Notes: a model not told the origin generated them from the letters alone. A stretch of DNA of 64,000 bases from Megasphaera geminata F0357 (GCF_000239275.1 NZ_JH417584.1:11927-75926), one strand, 5' to 3'; positions 47,485 through 57,449 are shown, numbered from the stretch's first letter. Translations and numbers: made by a program.

Positions 47485-48756
47485 TTACAGAGAAGATAAA
47501 ATTTGCGGAATGACCTGTTTCTTACGGCTCATGACGCCGGGCAAGTACACCTCGTTGCCTAAGACATCTTTGGCAAAGGCCTTTCCTACTACGCCGTCCA
47601 TATTTCCGGCAAAGATCAGGTTTGTCGCTTCATCAATAATGCTCGTAATCATCAGGAAGGAAGCGAGATAATCATTGTCTGCGCGCAATTTTTCCAAAGC
47701 ATTGAGAAGGGTTTGTTTCTGGTCGAGTAAATCCGTCGTGTCCATTACCTGAACCTGTGCCACCGTAAAAGTCTGCCCGTTGCCGTTAAATTCTTTCATA
47801 TCGTTACGGACGATTTCATCAGGTGAAAGATCCGATACATTGGCGCCGGCTTTGAGCATTTCCATCCCGTATGCTTTAATATCGACGCCGGCAACGGCCG
47901 CCAGTTTTTCGGCAGCGGCCTTATCTTCCGCCGTGCAGGTAGGCGAACGGAAAAGCACCGTATCGGAAATGATCGCCGATAAGAGGAGCCCCGCCATATT
48001 CTGCGGTATGGAGATACCCGCTTCTTCATAAAGAGCCGTTACCATAGTCGCGGAACAACCGACGGGACGGAAATAGATGAAAATGGGCGCATCCGTCTCA
48101 AGCGTGCCGCCGATACGATGGTGGTCTACAACACCGACGATTTCCGCTTCATCAATGCCGTCGATAATCTGTTTCTTTTCATTATGGTCAACGAGAAATA
48201 CCTTCTTTTTCGGCGCGGCGGCTACGCAAGCCGCACAGATGACGCCGATATATTCCGTACCGTCGACGACAACATACCGGCCTTCCGCAGGTACATCGTG
48301 ACCGTTATCGGACGTGGAAAACACAGTTTCCGCATCGTGAACAAGGTCTTTAACCAGATCAAGCTCATTGCCCGTTACCGTCCTGATAAATTCTTCCGCC
48401 AAAGCGCCGCGCTCCAAAATACCGGCAAACTTGCCGTCATTGACAACAGGCGCGAAATCGTGCCCCTCATGATCCGAGAACCAGCGTGCCGCATCTTTCA
48501 AAGAAGCGGAAAGAGCAAGCGGTTCCACGTCGCGGTGCACCGCCTCGCCCACTTTGATATAAAAATCCGTTACGAGAGGCTGAGGCGTTACCTTAAAATA
48601 CTCCAACGCAAACGTCGTTTCTTTGTTAAGTTCGCCTGCGCGAACAGGTACGGCATCTATACCCTGCAATTCTTTTAATTTTGCCAGTGCATAAGAGGAA
48701 CAGATCGAGTCTGTGTCAGGGCTCTTATGGCCGGTTACATAAATACGTTCTGCCAT
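47485..48756 (-). CDS. ppaC: Manganese-dependent inorganic pyrophosphatase with CBS insert
   Basis: A 423-residue family II pyrophosphatase that hydrolyses PPi and drives biosynthesis. The DHH domain starts VTGHKSPDTDSICSSYALA and has VVDHHRIGG, and the C-terminal DHHA2 domain ends VMSRKKQVIPQI. About 110 residues between the first motif and the second (LALSASLKDAARWFS, DGKFAGILERGALAE) look like a paired CBS module, which in characterised relatives binds adenine nucleotides and controls activity. No DRTGG domain. Start at 48756 follows GATGAGGTGA. Confidence 0.92.
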   Translation of the reverse strand: MAERIYVTGHKSPDTDSICSSYALAKLKELQGIDAVPVRAGELNKETTFALEYFKVTPQPLVTDFYIKVGEAVHRDVEPLALSASLKDAARWFSDHEGHDFAPVVNDGKFAGILERGALAEEFIRTVTGNELDLVKDLVHDAETVFSTSDNGHDVPAEGRYVVVDGTEYIGVICAACVAAAPKKKVFLVDHNEKKQIIDGIDEAEIVGVVDHHRIGGTLETDAPIFIYFRPVGCSATMVTALYEEAGISIPQNMAGLLLSAIISDTVLFRSPTCTAEDKAAAEKLAAVAGVDIKAYGMEMLKAGANVSDLSPDEIVRNDMKEFNGNGQTFTVAQVQVMDTTDLLDQKQTLLNALEKLRADNDYLASFLMITSIIDEATNLIFAGNMDGVVGKAFAKDVLGNEVYLPGVMSRKKQVIPQILSSL

Positions 48757-48796
48757 CCGGATCACCTCATCATAAAATAGTTCTGATATGGTTTTT

Positions 48797-48825
48797 ATTA
48801 TAGCACAGAGGCCTCGTGTTTTAAA
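48797..48825 (-). promoter_or_regulatory. Promoter of ppaC
   Basis: Minus strand TTTAAA (48820-48825), 17-base spacer, TATAAT (48797-48802). Confidence 0.55.
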
Positions 48826-48838
48826 CTCCGGAGGCCAC

Positions 48839-48864
48839 AAAAAAAGGCCCTCACAGAGAGCCTT
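48839..48864 (-). terminator. Terminator of rplS
   Basis: Minus-strand hairpin GGCTCTC with GAGGGCC (one G-T wobble) followed by seven T. Confidence 0.75.
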
Positions 48865-48879
48865 TTTACGGGAATATAC

Positions 48880-49221
48880 TTACCGGCGTTCGCGGATACG
48901 AGCGGCTTTGCCTGTCAGACCGCGGAGATAATGGAGTTTCGCGCGACGGACAATACCGCGGCGTGAAACTTCGATTTTCGCAAGCCGCGGGGAATGAACC
49001 GGGAAGGTACGTTCTACGCCGACGCCGTAAGATATACGGCGAACCGTAAAGGTTTCACGGACACCGCCGTTTTGACGGCCGATTACTATGCCTTCAAATA
49101 CCTGGACACGTTCACGATTGCCTTCAACAACCTTTACGTGAACTTTTACCGTATCTCCGGGACGGAATGCGGGAATGTCCTTACGAAGCTGCTCTTGTTC
49201 AAGTACGCTGATAATATTCAT
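48880..49221 (-). CDS. rplS: 50S ribosomal protein L19
   Basis: A 113-residue L19 at the 30S-50S interface. [36 protein letters not shown] and [15 protein letters not shown] are the family blocks. Transcribed alone from the promoter at 49319-49348. The usual trmD and rimM neighbours are absent here. Confidence 0.97.
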   Translation of the reverse strand: MNIISVLEQEQLRKDIPAFRPGDTVKVHVKVVEGNRERVQVFEGIVIGRQNGGVRETFTVRRISYGVGVERTFPVHSPRLAKIEVSRRGIVRRAKLHYLRGLTGKAARIRERR

Positions 49222-49318
49222 TTTCTTTTCCTCCTACAAAGACATTCATGCCCATCGTTACCGCCGCTTTTCACGGTAATCGTCCTGCTGACAGAGGAGT
49301 GCCCGAATTAACGTATTG

Positions 49319-49348
49319 ATTTTACCACAGAGTTTTGACCCTTTGCAA
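49319..49348 (-). promoter_or_regulatory. Promoter of rplS
   Basis: Minus strand TTGCAA (49343-49348), 18-base spacer, TAAAAT (49319-49324). The leader of about 90 bases contains GATTACCG...CGGTAAC pairing that could be an L19 leader RNA; not confirmed. Confidence 0.6.
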
Positions 49349-49388
49349 GTAAAATCCGGTAATTCCCTCACGTTCTTTCTACGCTTCC

Positions 49389-49955
49389 CTATTTCGGCTT
49401 ACGCACGGCCCCCGCGGGGATGAAGGAAGCCTTCATATGAGCGCAGTAGGCTTCATACGTCGTCTTCATCTTAACCGGATAGACAACGGAAAAAGAGGTA
49501 TACGTGCCGTTATCGTTGACCGCCATAACCTCATAAAAAACCTTATTCTTTTTCTGCCAGGAAATGACATACCCTTTCTCCGTTTTCTCATTAACCAGCA
49601 AAGCAGGCGAGCCGTTGACATTCAAATCCATACGATACAGCTGGTCTGCAGTAAGCTGCATCATATTCCTTGTAGCATATACGGAAATAACGGCATGTGT
49701 ATCGGGATCTTCAAAATAACATCCCTCTCCTTTCGACGTCGCTTCCGCTTCACTGGCGGCGGCGGGGATGTCAAGAGCGTACCCGTACGCACTGTTATAG
49801 TATGTATTGAATCCGGACGTTTCGGATTCCGTCATAATAATCGCATCATCTTCCGTCGAACCCATGCCGTAACCGGGCATAGTCATGGCGGATACGCCTG
49901 TCGTCAGCAGCATCATCGCGGTAACGACAGTAATTGCAAATTTTCCGGCATTCAT
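49389..49955 (-). CDS. Secreted hypothetical protein
   Basis: A 188-residue exported protein with a signal peptide (about 1-23, ending VSA-M). The mature part has alternating strands (YGYALDIPAAASEAE, HAVISVYATRNM, YTSFSVVYPVKMK) that recall small periplasmic beta-sandwich or PsbP-like domains seen in Negativicutes. No family recognised with certainty. AGGGG upstream of the ATG. It lies between glyS and rplS, and a functional link to either is not apparent. Confidence 0.65.
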   Translation of the reverse strand: MNAGKFAITVVTAMMLLTTGVSAMTMPGYGMGSTEDDAIIMTESETSGFNTYYNSAYGYALDIPAAASEAEATSKGEGCYFEDPDTHAVISVYATRNMMQLTADQLYRMDLNVNGSPALLVNEKTEKGYVISWQKKNKVFYEVMAVNDNGTYTSFSVVYPVKMKTTYEAYCAHMKASFIPAGAVRKPK

Positions 49956-49974
49956 CTTTTCCCCTCCTCGAAGG

Positions 49975-52023
49975 CTAGGATAATCTTTTAATGTCCCCCA
50001 GCGGACTTATAAGGCCGAACGTTTTCGTCAAAAGGCGGATACGGTTATTCCTGACCGCTTCATTATCATGCATGACAAGAACATTATCCAGGAAAGCGTT
50101 GACGGCTTCGACGCCCTTGTCCAGGACAGTGACGGCCGTACCGTAATCATACGTCGCATAGGCCGCCTGCAGGGGGCTTTCCAATTCGGTGACAACGGTA
50201 TAAAGGCGTTTTTCCTCTTCCGTTTCAAACAGTGACGGATCAACTTCCGTTTCAACGGCATCCTTTACCATATTACCGACACGGGTATAAGCCTGAAGGA
50301 GGTCCCCCCGAGATAAGAAATCGGCATCACGCAGCGCCGCAGCACGTTTCAGCGCCTCTGCGGCATTAAGGAACGCACCGTGGAGGACGCAATCGATAAT
50401 ACGATAATCAAAGCCCTTATCCTGAAAAATATTTTTCAGGCGAAGCGTAAAATAATCGTGAAGATTTGTCATAACTTCTTCTCGTTTTTCCGCCGGTGTA
50501 CCGAGAAGTTCCAGAATAAAAGCGAATACTTCATCACAATTGATATTCCAGTCCGCATTCATAAGGATATGCAGGATGCCGATCGTCTGCCGGCGAAGCG
50601 CGAACGGATCCTGCGATCCCGTCGGTACCATGTCCAGACTGAACATTCCCGTAATCGTATCAAATTTGTCGGCAACACTGAGAAGCATGCCCATCGTCGT
50701 ATGCGGCAGATCATCACCGGCAAAGCGGGGTAAATACTGTTCATAAAGGGCTTCGGCAATTGCCGGGCCTTCTCCGTCAAGAGCTGCATATTCACGGCCC
50801 ATAATGCCTTGAAGTTCTGTAAATTCCTGAACCATCTGCGTGAGAAGATCCGTTTTGGCAAGCAGAGAAAGTCTTTCCAATTCTTCATCTGCAACCGGTA
50901 CATCCACTTTATTTTTTAAAAATACGGTAATTGCCGCCAACCGTTGCGCCTTGTCAAAAAGTGTGCCCAACCCGTCCTGAAAAACGATTTTCTTAAGTCC
51001 TTCTATGCGGTCGGACAAGGTTCTTTTGCGGTCTTCGGCAAAAAAGAATGCCGCATCATCCAGACGGGCGCGCAAAACACGTTCATTGCCATGCCGCACG
51101 GTTGTCAGATTTTCAGCGTCGCCGTTACGGACAGTCAGGAAACGATTCATCAAATTGCCGGCCCCGTCACGCATGGGAAAATACCGTTGATGATCTTTCA
51201 TCGGCGTAATGACAGCCGCTTCCGGCAAGTCTAAATAGCGTTTATCGAAGCTGCCGCAAAGAGGGGTCGGATATTCGACAAGATACACCACCTCTTCCAA
51301 AAGATCTTCATCCATAATGACGGTACCGCCTTCTTCAGCAGCAATAGCGGCAAGCCCCTGCAAGATCATGTCCTTGCGTTCTTCCGGATCAACGATAAGG
51401 AAATGCTCCTTTGCCGCCTGTTCATATACATGGGGAGCGGAAATTTCAAAATCACCCGCACCGAGGAAACGGTGGCCCCGGCTGATACGGCCTGAGCGAA
51501 CATGCGCTATCTCGAAAGGGATCACCTCCGTGCCGTACAGAGCGACAAGCCATCGCAGCGGACGGACAAAGCGGACGTCTTCGTCACCCCAAATCATGCT
51601 TTTCGGAAAGGAAAGAGAGAGGATCAGCTTTTTCAGAAGTTCCGGCAAAAGACCGGCCGTCGCTTCACCGATTGTCGTCACATCGGCGTAAATATAGCCG
51701 TCTTCAACAACCAAATCGGCAACGTCGATTTTCTGACTGCGGGCAAACCCGACAGCCGCCTGCGTCGGCCTGCCGTCGGCATCATAGGCGATTTTTACGG
51801 AAGGCCCTTTATTTTTAGCCGACACATCAGCCTGTTTTTCGGCCAGGCCTTTAACGATGAGCGTTACACGTCGCGGCGTGCCGAGCGTGCGAATATCTTC
51901 ACAGGCAAGCCGGTTTTCTTCAAAGGCCGCAGCCGCCGATTCTTTAACCTGCTTTAAAATGCCGGGCATATAGTGGGCGGGAATTTCTTCCGTCCCGATT
52001 TCAAGTAATAAATCCTTGCTCAT
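49975..52023 (-). CDS. glyS: Glycyl-tRNA synthetase beta subunit
   Basis: A 682-residue beta subunit of the tetrameric (alpha2-beta2) GlyRS; it recognises and binds tRNA-Gly. It begins LLLEIGTEEIPAHYMPG, has LPKSMIWGDEDVRFVRPLRW-type motifs (SMIWGDEDVRFVRPLRW), and ends with an anticodon-binding domain. Start at 52023 overlaps the glyQ stop. Controlled by the upstream T-box. Confidence 0.96.
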   Translation of the reverse strand: MSKDLLLEIGTEEIPAHYMPGILKQVKESAAAAFEENRLACEDIRTLGTPRRVTLIVKGLAEKQADVSAKNKGPSVKIAYDADGRPTQAAVGFARSQKIDVADLVVEDGYIYADVTTIGEATAGLLPELLKKLILSLSFPKSMIWGDEDVRFVRPLRWLVALYGTEVIPFEIAHVRSGRISRGHRFLGAGDFEISAPHVYEQAAKEHFLIVDPEERKDMILQGLAAIAAEEGGTVIMDEDLLEEVVYLVEYPTPLCGSFDKRYLDLPEAAVITPMKDHQRYFPMRDGAGNLMNRFLTVRNGDAENLTTVRHGNERVLRARLDDAAFFFAEDRKRTLSDRIEGLKKIVFQDGLGTLFDKAQRLAAITVFLKNKVDVPVADEELERLSLLAKTDLLTQMVQEFTELQGIMGREYAALDGEGPAIAEALYEQYLPRFAGDDLPHTTMGMLLSVADKFDTITGMFSLDMVPTGSQDPFALRRQTIGILHILMNADWNINCDEVFAFILELLGTPAEKREEVMTNLHDYFTLRLKNIFQDKGFDYRIIDCVLHGAFLNAAEALKRAAALRDADFLSRGDLLQAYTRVGNMVKDAVETEVDPSLFETEEEKRLYTVVTELESPLQAAYATYDYGTAVTVLDKGVEAVNAFLDNVLVMHDNEAVRNNRIRLLTKTFGLISPLGDIKRLS

Positions 52024-52898
52024 TATTTTCCCTCCTTCAACATGGGAAATCCCAATTTTTCACGTTCTGCCAAATACGCTTTGGCGCAGGCACGCGACAG
52101 GTTGCGGACACGGCCGATAAAAGCGGCACGCTCACTGACGCTGATAGCGCCGCGCGCATCAAGGAGGTTAAACGTGTGGGAGCATTTCAACACGTAATCA
52201 TACGCAGGCAATACATACCCGGCTTTGATAACGCGAACCGCTTCTTTTTCATATGTATCGAACAGGCGGAAAAGCATCTCCGCATCGCTCAGTGCAAATG
52301 CATAGACAGACTGTTCCACTTCATTTTGATGGAAAATATCGCCGTACGTAACGCCGGCCGTCCATTCAAGGTCATACACGTTTTCCACGCCTTGAATATA
52401 CATGGCAAGACGTTCCATGCCGTATGTAATTTCCGACGATACCGGCTTGACATCAATACCGCCGACCTGCTGGAAGTACGTAAACTGCGTGATTTCCATG
52501 CCGTCGAGCCAGACTTCCCAGCCGAGACCCCAGGCGCCGAGCGTCGGCGATTCCCAGTTATCTTCAACAAAGCGGATATCATGTTCCGCCGGGTTGATGC
52601 CGAGCGCCTCCAGGCTCTGTAAATAAAGCTCCTGAATATTATCGGGAGAAGGCTTGCAAATAACCTGGAACTGATGGTGCTGATAAAGGCGGTTCGGGTT
52701 ATCGCCGTAACGTCCGTCTGCAGGACGGCGGGACGGCTCAACATACGCGACGTGCCACGGCTCGGGGCCGAGCGTGCGCAAAAATGTCGCCGGGTTCATC
52801 GTGCCCGCCCCTTTTTCCACATCATACGGTTCCTGAATGATGCAGCCCCGGGAGGACCAAAACTGTTTCAACGCAAAAATCATATCCTGAAAATTCAT
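52023..52898 (-). CDS. glyQ: Glycyl-tRNA synthetase alpha subunit
   Basis: A 291-residue alpha subunit that makes glycyl-adenylate. Class II motifs: [38 protein letters not shown] and [15 protein letters not shown]. Good GGAGGG ribosome site. Under control of a T-box leader at 52919-53131. Confidence 0.97.
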   Translation of the reverse strand: MNFQDMIFALKQFWSSRGCIIQEPYDVEKGAGTMNPATFLRTLGPEPWHVAYVEPSRRPADGRYGDNPNRLYQHHQFQVICKPSPDNIQELYLQSLEALGINPAEHDIRFVEDNWESPTLGAWGLGWEVWLDGMEITQFTYFQQVGGIDVKPVSSEITYGMERLAMYIQGVENVYDLEWTAGVTYGDIFHQNEVEQSVYAFALSDAEMLFRLFDTYEKEAVRVIKAGYVLPAYDYVLKCSHTFNLLDARGAISVSERAAFIGRVRNLSRACAKAYLAEREKLGFPMLKEGK

Positions 52899-52918
52899 GC
52901 TTTTCCCTCCTAAAATAC

Positions 52919-53131
52919 AAAAAGTCCCTGTAACACTGTCGTGCTACAGGGACGAGTATATCTACCCGCGGTTCCACCCCGGTTGGTCTGAACGACCCTC
53001 TCTTGCAACCCCTTCGGCCATACGCATCAAAAGACTTCCTGCCGCAGCCTTCGGAGCGCCTTCGACCGGACGGTAAGCTCACACTGTCCTCACCTCGCTG
53101 AGCGGGTCTACTTATTCTCCTGCATCGCTGT
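52919..53131 (-). promoter_or_regulatory. T-box riboswitch of glyQS
   Basis: Leader of about 210 nt with the T-box antiterminator GGGTGGAACCGCGGG at 52964-52978 and, after it, a terminator hairpin (GTCCCTGTA and TACAGGGAC arms, 52924-52952) with TTTTT. Uncharged tRNA-Gly should pair with the T-box and let transcription proceed. A GAATAAGTAGACCC block near the 5' end fits stem I. The exact specifier codon needs a structure model; GGC is expected. Confidence 0.92.
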
Positions 53132-53137
53132 CTCTTT

Positions 53138-53166
53138 ATCATAGCAAAGGCCGGCGTTGAAGTCAA
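53138..53166 (-). promoter_or_regulatory. Promoter of the T-box glyQS operon
   Basis: Minus strand TTGACT (53161-53166), 17-base spacer, TATGAT (53138-53143). Confidence 0.75.
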
Positions 53167-53174
53167 TAACCGCC

Positions 53175-53918
53175 CTATTGTAAAGTCAGCCCTTCTTTTG
53201 CCGCCGTTGCTTTGACAATATCGTTAAGCCTGCTCATATCCGGTTCCGTAATATCCGGCCCCGCCGTAACCGTCGCCAGAGGCGCCAGTCTTTGAACGGT
53301 TTCCACCGTGTTTCCCGCACCGCTGTTATATGAATCGGCTACGGCAATAACCTTCTTGCCTGCCAGGTCCGTTTCCGCAAGGAAAGTCTTCACGGCCTGC
53401 GGCAATTCGCCCCACCAGATCGGATAGATGAGGATGACCGTATCATAATCACCCGGGTTGTCAACCTTCGTGCCGACCCTCACCAGCGTGTTGTTATCCA
53501 GTTCATCCTTGCCGATATCCGTCGTTTCCTCATAATCGGAGGAATACGCTTTATCGGCCCTGACGGAGAAAACGTCGCCGCCCGTTTCTTTGGCGAATGC
53601 CCCGGCAATAAGCGCATTGTTGCCGACCATTTCATTTTTCTCCAGCTTAACGCTGGCTGCCGTCAGAATATCGTAATGTTCTGAATGAACCGGCTGGCCT
53701 CCCGTATTTTCAACATACGAGAAGTAAGCGATTAAAATTTTTTTCGGATTATTTTCGCTCTTTTCCAGTCCCGGCTTCACGTAAGCAATTTTCGCTTCAC
53801 CGGCGCCGGCCGCCTGTTCCGGATTTTCTCCGGAACTCTTCGTCTGCTCCGTCAAGCCGCAGCCGGCAACAGAACCGGCAATCACTACCGCCGCCAATAA
53901 AGCACTCAGTTTTTTCAT
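53175..53918 (-). CDS. Flavodoxin-fold lipoprotein
   Basis: A 247-residue protein with a lipoprotein signal peptide (MKKLSALLAAVVIAGSVAGC, lipobox SVAGC, Cys20 modified). A Ser/Glu linker leads to a flavodoxin-like domain starting KKILIAYFSYVENTGG and with IYPIWWGELPQAVKTFL, the family's mononucleotide-binding and second loop. Flavodoxins are usually cytosolic, so a membrane-anchored extracytoplasmic version suggests a role in envelope redox or quinone reduction. Start at 53918 follows GAGGAAG. Single-gene unit. Confidence 0.82.
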   Translation of the reverse strand: MKKLSALLAAVVIAGSVAGCGLTEQTKSSGENPEQAAGAGEAKIAYVKPGLEKSENNPKKILIAYFSYVENTGGQPVHSEHYDILTAASVKLEKNEMVGNNALIAGAFAKETGGDVFSVRADKAYSSDYEETTDIGKDELDNNTLVRVGTKVDNPGDYDTVILIYPIWWGELPQAVKTFLAETDLAGKKVIAVADSYNSGAGNTVETVQRLAPLATVTAGPDITEPDMSRLNDIVKATAAKEGLTLQ

Positions 53919-54018
53919 CGTTCTTCCTCCCTGCACGGAAACAGCTGAAACACCCGTTCAAACAACATTCTGACAAAACGTCAACCTGTATGATACCAGA
54001 TATTTCTCACTGTTACAA

Positions 54019-55174
54019 TTATAATTTCCCGGTGGTTTGACGGTGCCGCACCGTTTCGCTTTCTGCCGGCTTGCGCTTTACCGTAATGAGGACGATTTCC
54101 GGAGCCGGGCCGAGGCGGAAAAGCGGCCCCCAGGAACCGTATCCCGAGGAAACGACAGCCGTCATTTGCCGATATTGTTTTATGCCGAAATCCAGTTCAA
54201 AGATCCGCTTAGTCGCCAGACGGTTCGGCCAAAACTGGCCGGCATGAGTATGTCCCGCCAGATAGAGGTCATACCCGGCAGCCGCGGCAAGTTTGATTTG
54301 TACCGGTTCATGCTCCATGAAAATTGTAAACCCGTCATTACGGGCCGGTCTTACTTTTTGAAATGTCGCATACATATAGTCGGCCATGCCCGTTACATAA
54401 GCGCCTGTTTCCGTACGATACGTGTCATCGCTCAGACACCGGATACCCACCTCTTCCAGAACGCGGCGCTCTTCCCCGATATCCGCGCCGTAGTGATCAT
54501 GATTGCCGAAAACGGCTATCACTTCGGCGCCGGTATCTGTAAGGCGCTCCAACTCTTCCAATGACTTATCGCGCAGGACGAATTCCAAATTGCCGTCTAT
54601 AATATCGCCTCCTATGAGTATCATATCCGGAGCGATTTGTTCCATTTTTTCCGCCAATTTCCTTATAAAGGGCTTCCCTTGGACGGCACCTAAATGAATA
54701 TCGCTGACAAAAGCTATTTTCAAGTCTTTATCCAAAGCTTTCGCCGTTTCCGTCTCCACGCGCGTTATAACGGGATGAAGCGCCCTGTAACGGCCGCAGC
54801 AAAGAGAAAGCATGATGAGAAGGGCCGCCGCCGTCCCGTAAAGAGAAAGCAGTGAATACCAGAAAGCATGTCCCGTCACCGTGGCCGCCGCCAACAGAAA
54901 AAAGAAAGGGATCATGCCGATTACCCCGTAATAGGCCGTCACGAACCAATAGCCGCCGATTTGCGTCAGTATTTTAACGAGATTGGACGGCAGATTCAGC
55001 GCCAGTGTATACGGCAGGACAAAAAAGAAGCGGTGAGGCCAGAAAGAAGGCCAAAGCGCAGTTGCTGCGCAGCACGGGGAAGGCATAGGAATACATCATC
55101 TTCCATTCTCCCACAGCGGCAAAACAGCCGATAAGGCCCAAAATAATATAAAAAATATATCTGCGTTTATTCAT
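54019..55174 (-). pseudogene. Metallophosphoesterase, membrane-associated, frameshifted
   Basis: A calcineurin-like phosphoesterase. Frame 1 begins MNKRRYIFYIILGLIGCFAA and continues to about LASPLLF; frame 2 resumes VLPYTLALNLPSNLVKILTQ to the stop at 54019. The break sits in a run of six A (55021-55026), where removing one base restores about 384 residues. The N-terminal half has several hydrophobic helices. The catalytic part has IAFVSDIHLGAVQG, ILIGGDIIDGN, VFGNHDHYG and YLAGHTHAGQFWP. The fold matches another metallophosphoesterase at 61019-62209, a distant paralogue. Substrate unknown; YkuE-like enzymes of this type act on phosphate esters of envelope lipids or UDP-diacylglucosamine. 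Confidence 0.8.
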
Positions 55175-55194
55175 ATAATCCTCATTATAAAAGG

Positions 55195-55219
55195 AATCGA
55201 CCCGGCACTATGCCGGGTC
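55195..55219 (-). terminator. Terminator of the M19 dipeptidase gene
   Basis: Eight-bp hairpin GACCCGGC with GCCGGGTC on the minus strand and T-rich sequence after it (GATTCCTTTT). Confidence 0.6.
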
Positions 55220-55248
55220 TACGGGAACCGTATGCATACCATATCTCC

Positions 55249-56220
55249 TTATGGAATATCCCCTAAAAGACGACGTATATTTTTATAAGCGATCTTATCC
55301 ACATCGTCTTGCGAATACCCTCTCTCCCGAAGTATACGCAGGAAGCCCTGTACCTCTCCGGCATGGGAAATTCCCGGTGTCTGCACTTGCGTATTTTCTG
55401 AAAAAGATAACTCATTATCGCCCAAATAGTCACAAAAGTCAAAACCGCAGCCGATATGGTCGATACCGATGAGTTCGGCAATATAGTCAACATGATCCGC
55501 CAGCTTTTCAGCGGACGGGGCTGCCGTACTGACAAAATCGGGCCACGCGTTCATGCAGACGACCCCGTTGGCGGCGGCGATCGCCTTTAATTGTTCATCT
55601 TTTAAATTGCGCTTGGCCGGGCAAAGAGAATACGCATTGGAATGAGAGGCCAAGAACGGCTTTGTGGCAAGCTTCTCAATATCCCAGAAGGTCTTTTCCG
55701 AAGCATGAGAAACATCGACGATCATACCGAGTTCTTCCATCAGTTTAACGGCCCGGATTCCCGCAGGCTTCAGTCCGCAGAAAGACTGGGCAGCCCCGAC
55801 GCCGGCAGCAAACTCATTTTCTTCGTTCCAGGTAAGCATGGCGTGGCGTACGCCCATGGCATACAGGGCTTCAAGAAATACTGTTTTCCCCTTCAGCCCG
55901 CTCAATCCTTCCATTCCGAAAAGAATCGCCGTCTTTCCTTGCCGCTGCAGCCGATCCATATCATCAAAGCGGCGGATAAGCCCTAAAGCATCCGCATTTT
56001 CCCGCAGCTCACAGAAAGCGCAACCGAGGATATCAAGCATCCGTGCCGTCGGATCTCCCGTATAATCCGGCTCGATCCAGACAGCCGCGATAAGAGCGCC
56101 TACACCTCCCTCTTTCAGGCGGCGGCGATGATACTGCTCAAATACGTGCGACTGACCGGCCAGTCGCCGTGTCGTCACATTGCTCCACATATCCGAATGG
56201 GCATCAAAAACAAATGTCAT
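55249..56220 (-). CDS. Membrane dipeptidase, peptidase family M19
   Basis: A 323-residue zinc dipeptidase. The metal site is visible: DAHSDMWS (His-x-Asp), FGMEGLSG (bridging Glu), VDVSHASEKTFWD and ASHSNAYSL (two His). GIDHIGCGFDFCDYLG is the C-terminal Asp region. Members hydrolyse dipeptides or beta-lactams and lactonase-like substrates; the specific substrate is not clear. The start at 56220 gives the native TFVFDAHSD N terminus. Separated by 17 bases from the DUF819 gene and likely in one unit with it. Confidence 0.87.
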   Translation of the reverse strand: MTFVFDAHSDMWSNVTTRRLAGQSHVFEQYHRRRLKEGGVGALIAAVWIEPDYTGDPTARMLDILGCAFCELRENADALGLIRRFDDMDRLQRQGKTAILFGMEGLSGLKGKTVFLEALYAMGVRHAMLTWNEENEFAAGVGAAQSFCGLKPAGIRAVKLMEELGMIVDVSHASEKTFWDIEKLATKPFLASHSNAYSLCPAKRNLKDEQLKAIAAANGVVCMNAWPDFVSTAAPSAEKLADHVDYIAELIGIDHIGCGFDFCDYLGDNELSFSENTQVQTPGISHAGEVQGFLRILRERGYSQDDVDKIAYKNIRRLLGDIP

Positions 56221-56237
56221 ATCACTCCTCCGACAAC

Positions 56238-57449
56238 CTATAAGCCCAGCATACTGCCGACGATAATACCCAGATACGTGCCGATAACGTAGCCGAAGGT
56301 ACCGACGAGCATACAAGGACCGACAAGCTTATACCAGCCCTGGGAAATAGCCATGCCCGCCGCCGTCGTCGGTCCGCCGATATTGGCATTCGAAGCGAGG
56401 ATAATATCTTCCATGTCGAACTTGAAAAGTTTGCCGAAAACAAAGCAGAACGTCATATTGACAAGGACGACGATGAGACAAAAAATGAGAAGAAGCGGGG
56501 CGTTCTGAATAATTTCCATGACCGATGCCGGAACGCCGATTACGAAGAAAAACAGATAAATCAAATACGTTCCCAGTTCCTGCGCCCCGTGCATAGCGGC
56601 AGCCTGTTTGTGAAAAAATGTAGCAAAACACATGGCCAATACCGTAATCCATACATACTGGCTGCCGAAAAAAGTATTGCACATTTGCAAAAACCAGTCG
56701 CTCTTAGGAATAAACCCGCCTAAGGCGGCGGCTATAAACTTGGATAAAGCGACGACAATAACGGCATACATAAAGTTTAACGCAATATCTTTCAGGGAAA
56801 TTTCTTTCCTGCCCCAATATTTGGCAGCCAACGTTTCTCCCTCTTCCGATTTACCGTTGACAATGACATCGTCAATATGCGGATGCTTATAATATTTGCG
56901 GAAGAAAGCGCTGCCTGCCGCCGCAATAAGAATAAGGAAATAAATGGCCATATTCAGATTATCCGCGACTACAGTGGCCGAAATAACCGTACCGTCGACT
57001 TTAAACGCGTCGGCCAGAGCCGTGAAGTTGACACCGCCGCCGATATAGGATCCCGTAATCATGGCGGCTACCTGATTCAGACCGTGCACAGACCTGCCGA
57101 GAACGGCATACCCCAACAGGGATCCGGCTACCGTACCGGCTGCGCCGATGAGAAAGATAAAGAGCATACGCCCCGTTTCCCTCCAGATTTTACGCATATT
57201 CGCCTGTAAAAGCAATAAAGGGATGGCGACGGGAACGGCAAACCCCCAAACGACATCGTCAAACAACGGCGCCGACGTGGGGATAATATTCAAATTAACG
57301 AGAATCAATGCAAAGACCAGGGCTATAATGGCACCGGAAATTTTCGATGCCCATGCGTATTTCTGCTCCAGGTAGATGGCCACACCCGCGGCGGAACACA
57401 TAATTGCCAAGAGCACCCACGTATTATCGGGACCTACTAAGGTATTCAT
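56238..57449 (-). CDS. DUF819 family membrane protein
   Basis: A 403-residue membrane protein with about ten helices. ITGSYIGGGVNFTALADAF and ILASNANIGGPTTAAGMAISQGW, two Gly-rich re-entrant-like motifs, are typical of DUF819 (YjcL family), which is structurally like Na+-coupled anion carriers. Transport is inferred; the substrate is unknown. The M19 dipeptidase downstream suggests a peptide-related pair. Start at 57449 has GAGGAG upstream. Confidence 0.82.
   Translation of the reverse strand: MNTLVGPDNTWVLLAIMCSAAGVAIYLEQKYAWASKISGAIIALVFALILVNLNIIPTSAPLFDDVVWGFAVPVAIPLLLLQANMRKIWRETGRMLFIFLIGAAGTVAGSLLGYAVLGRSVHGLNQVAAMITGSYIGGGVNFTALADAFKVDGTVISATVVADNLNMAIYFLILIAAAGSAFFRKYYKHPHIDDVIVNGKSEEGETLAAKYWGRKEISLKDIALNFMYAVIVVALSKFIAAALGGFIPKSDWFLQMCNTFFGSQYVWITVLAMCFATFFHKQAAAMHGAQELGTYLIYLFFFVIGVPASVMEIIQNAPLLLIFCLIVVLVNMTFCFVFGKLFKFDMEDIILASNANIGGPTTAAGMAISQGWYKLVGPCMLVGTFGYVIGTYLGIIVGSMLGL

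Noticed and set aside
53175-53936. Start of the flavodoxin lipoprotein at an upstream in-frame codon (53936)
   Set aside because: The codon at 53918 has the GAGGAAG ribosome site and gives a canonical lipoprotein signal; the extra residues spoil it.
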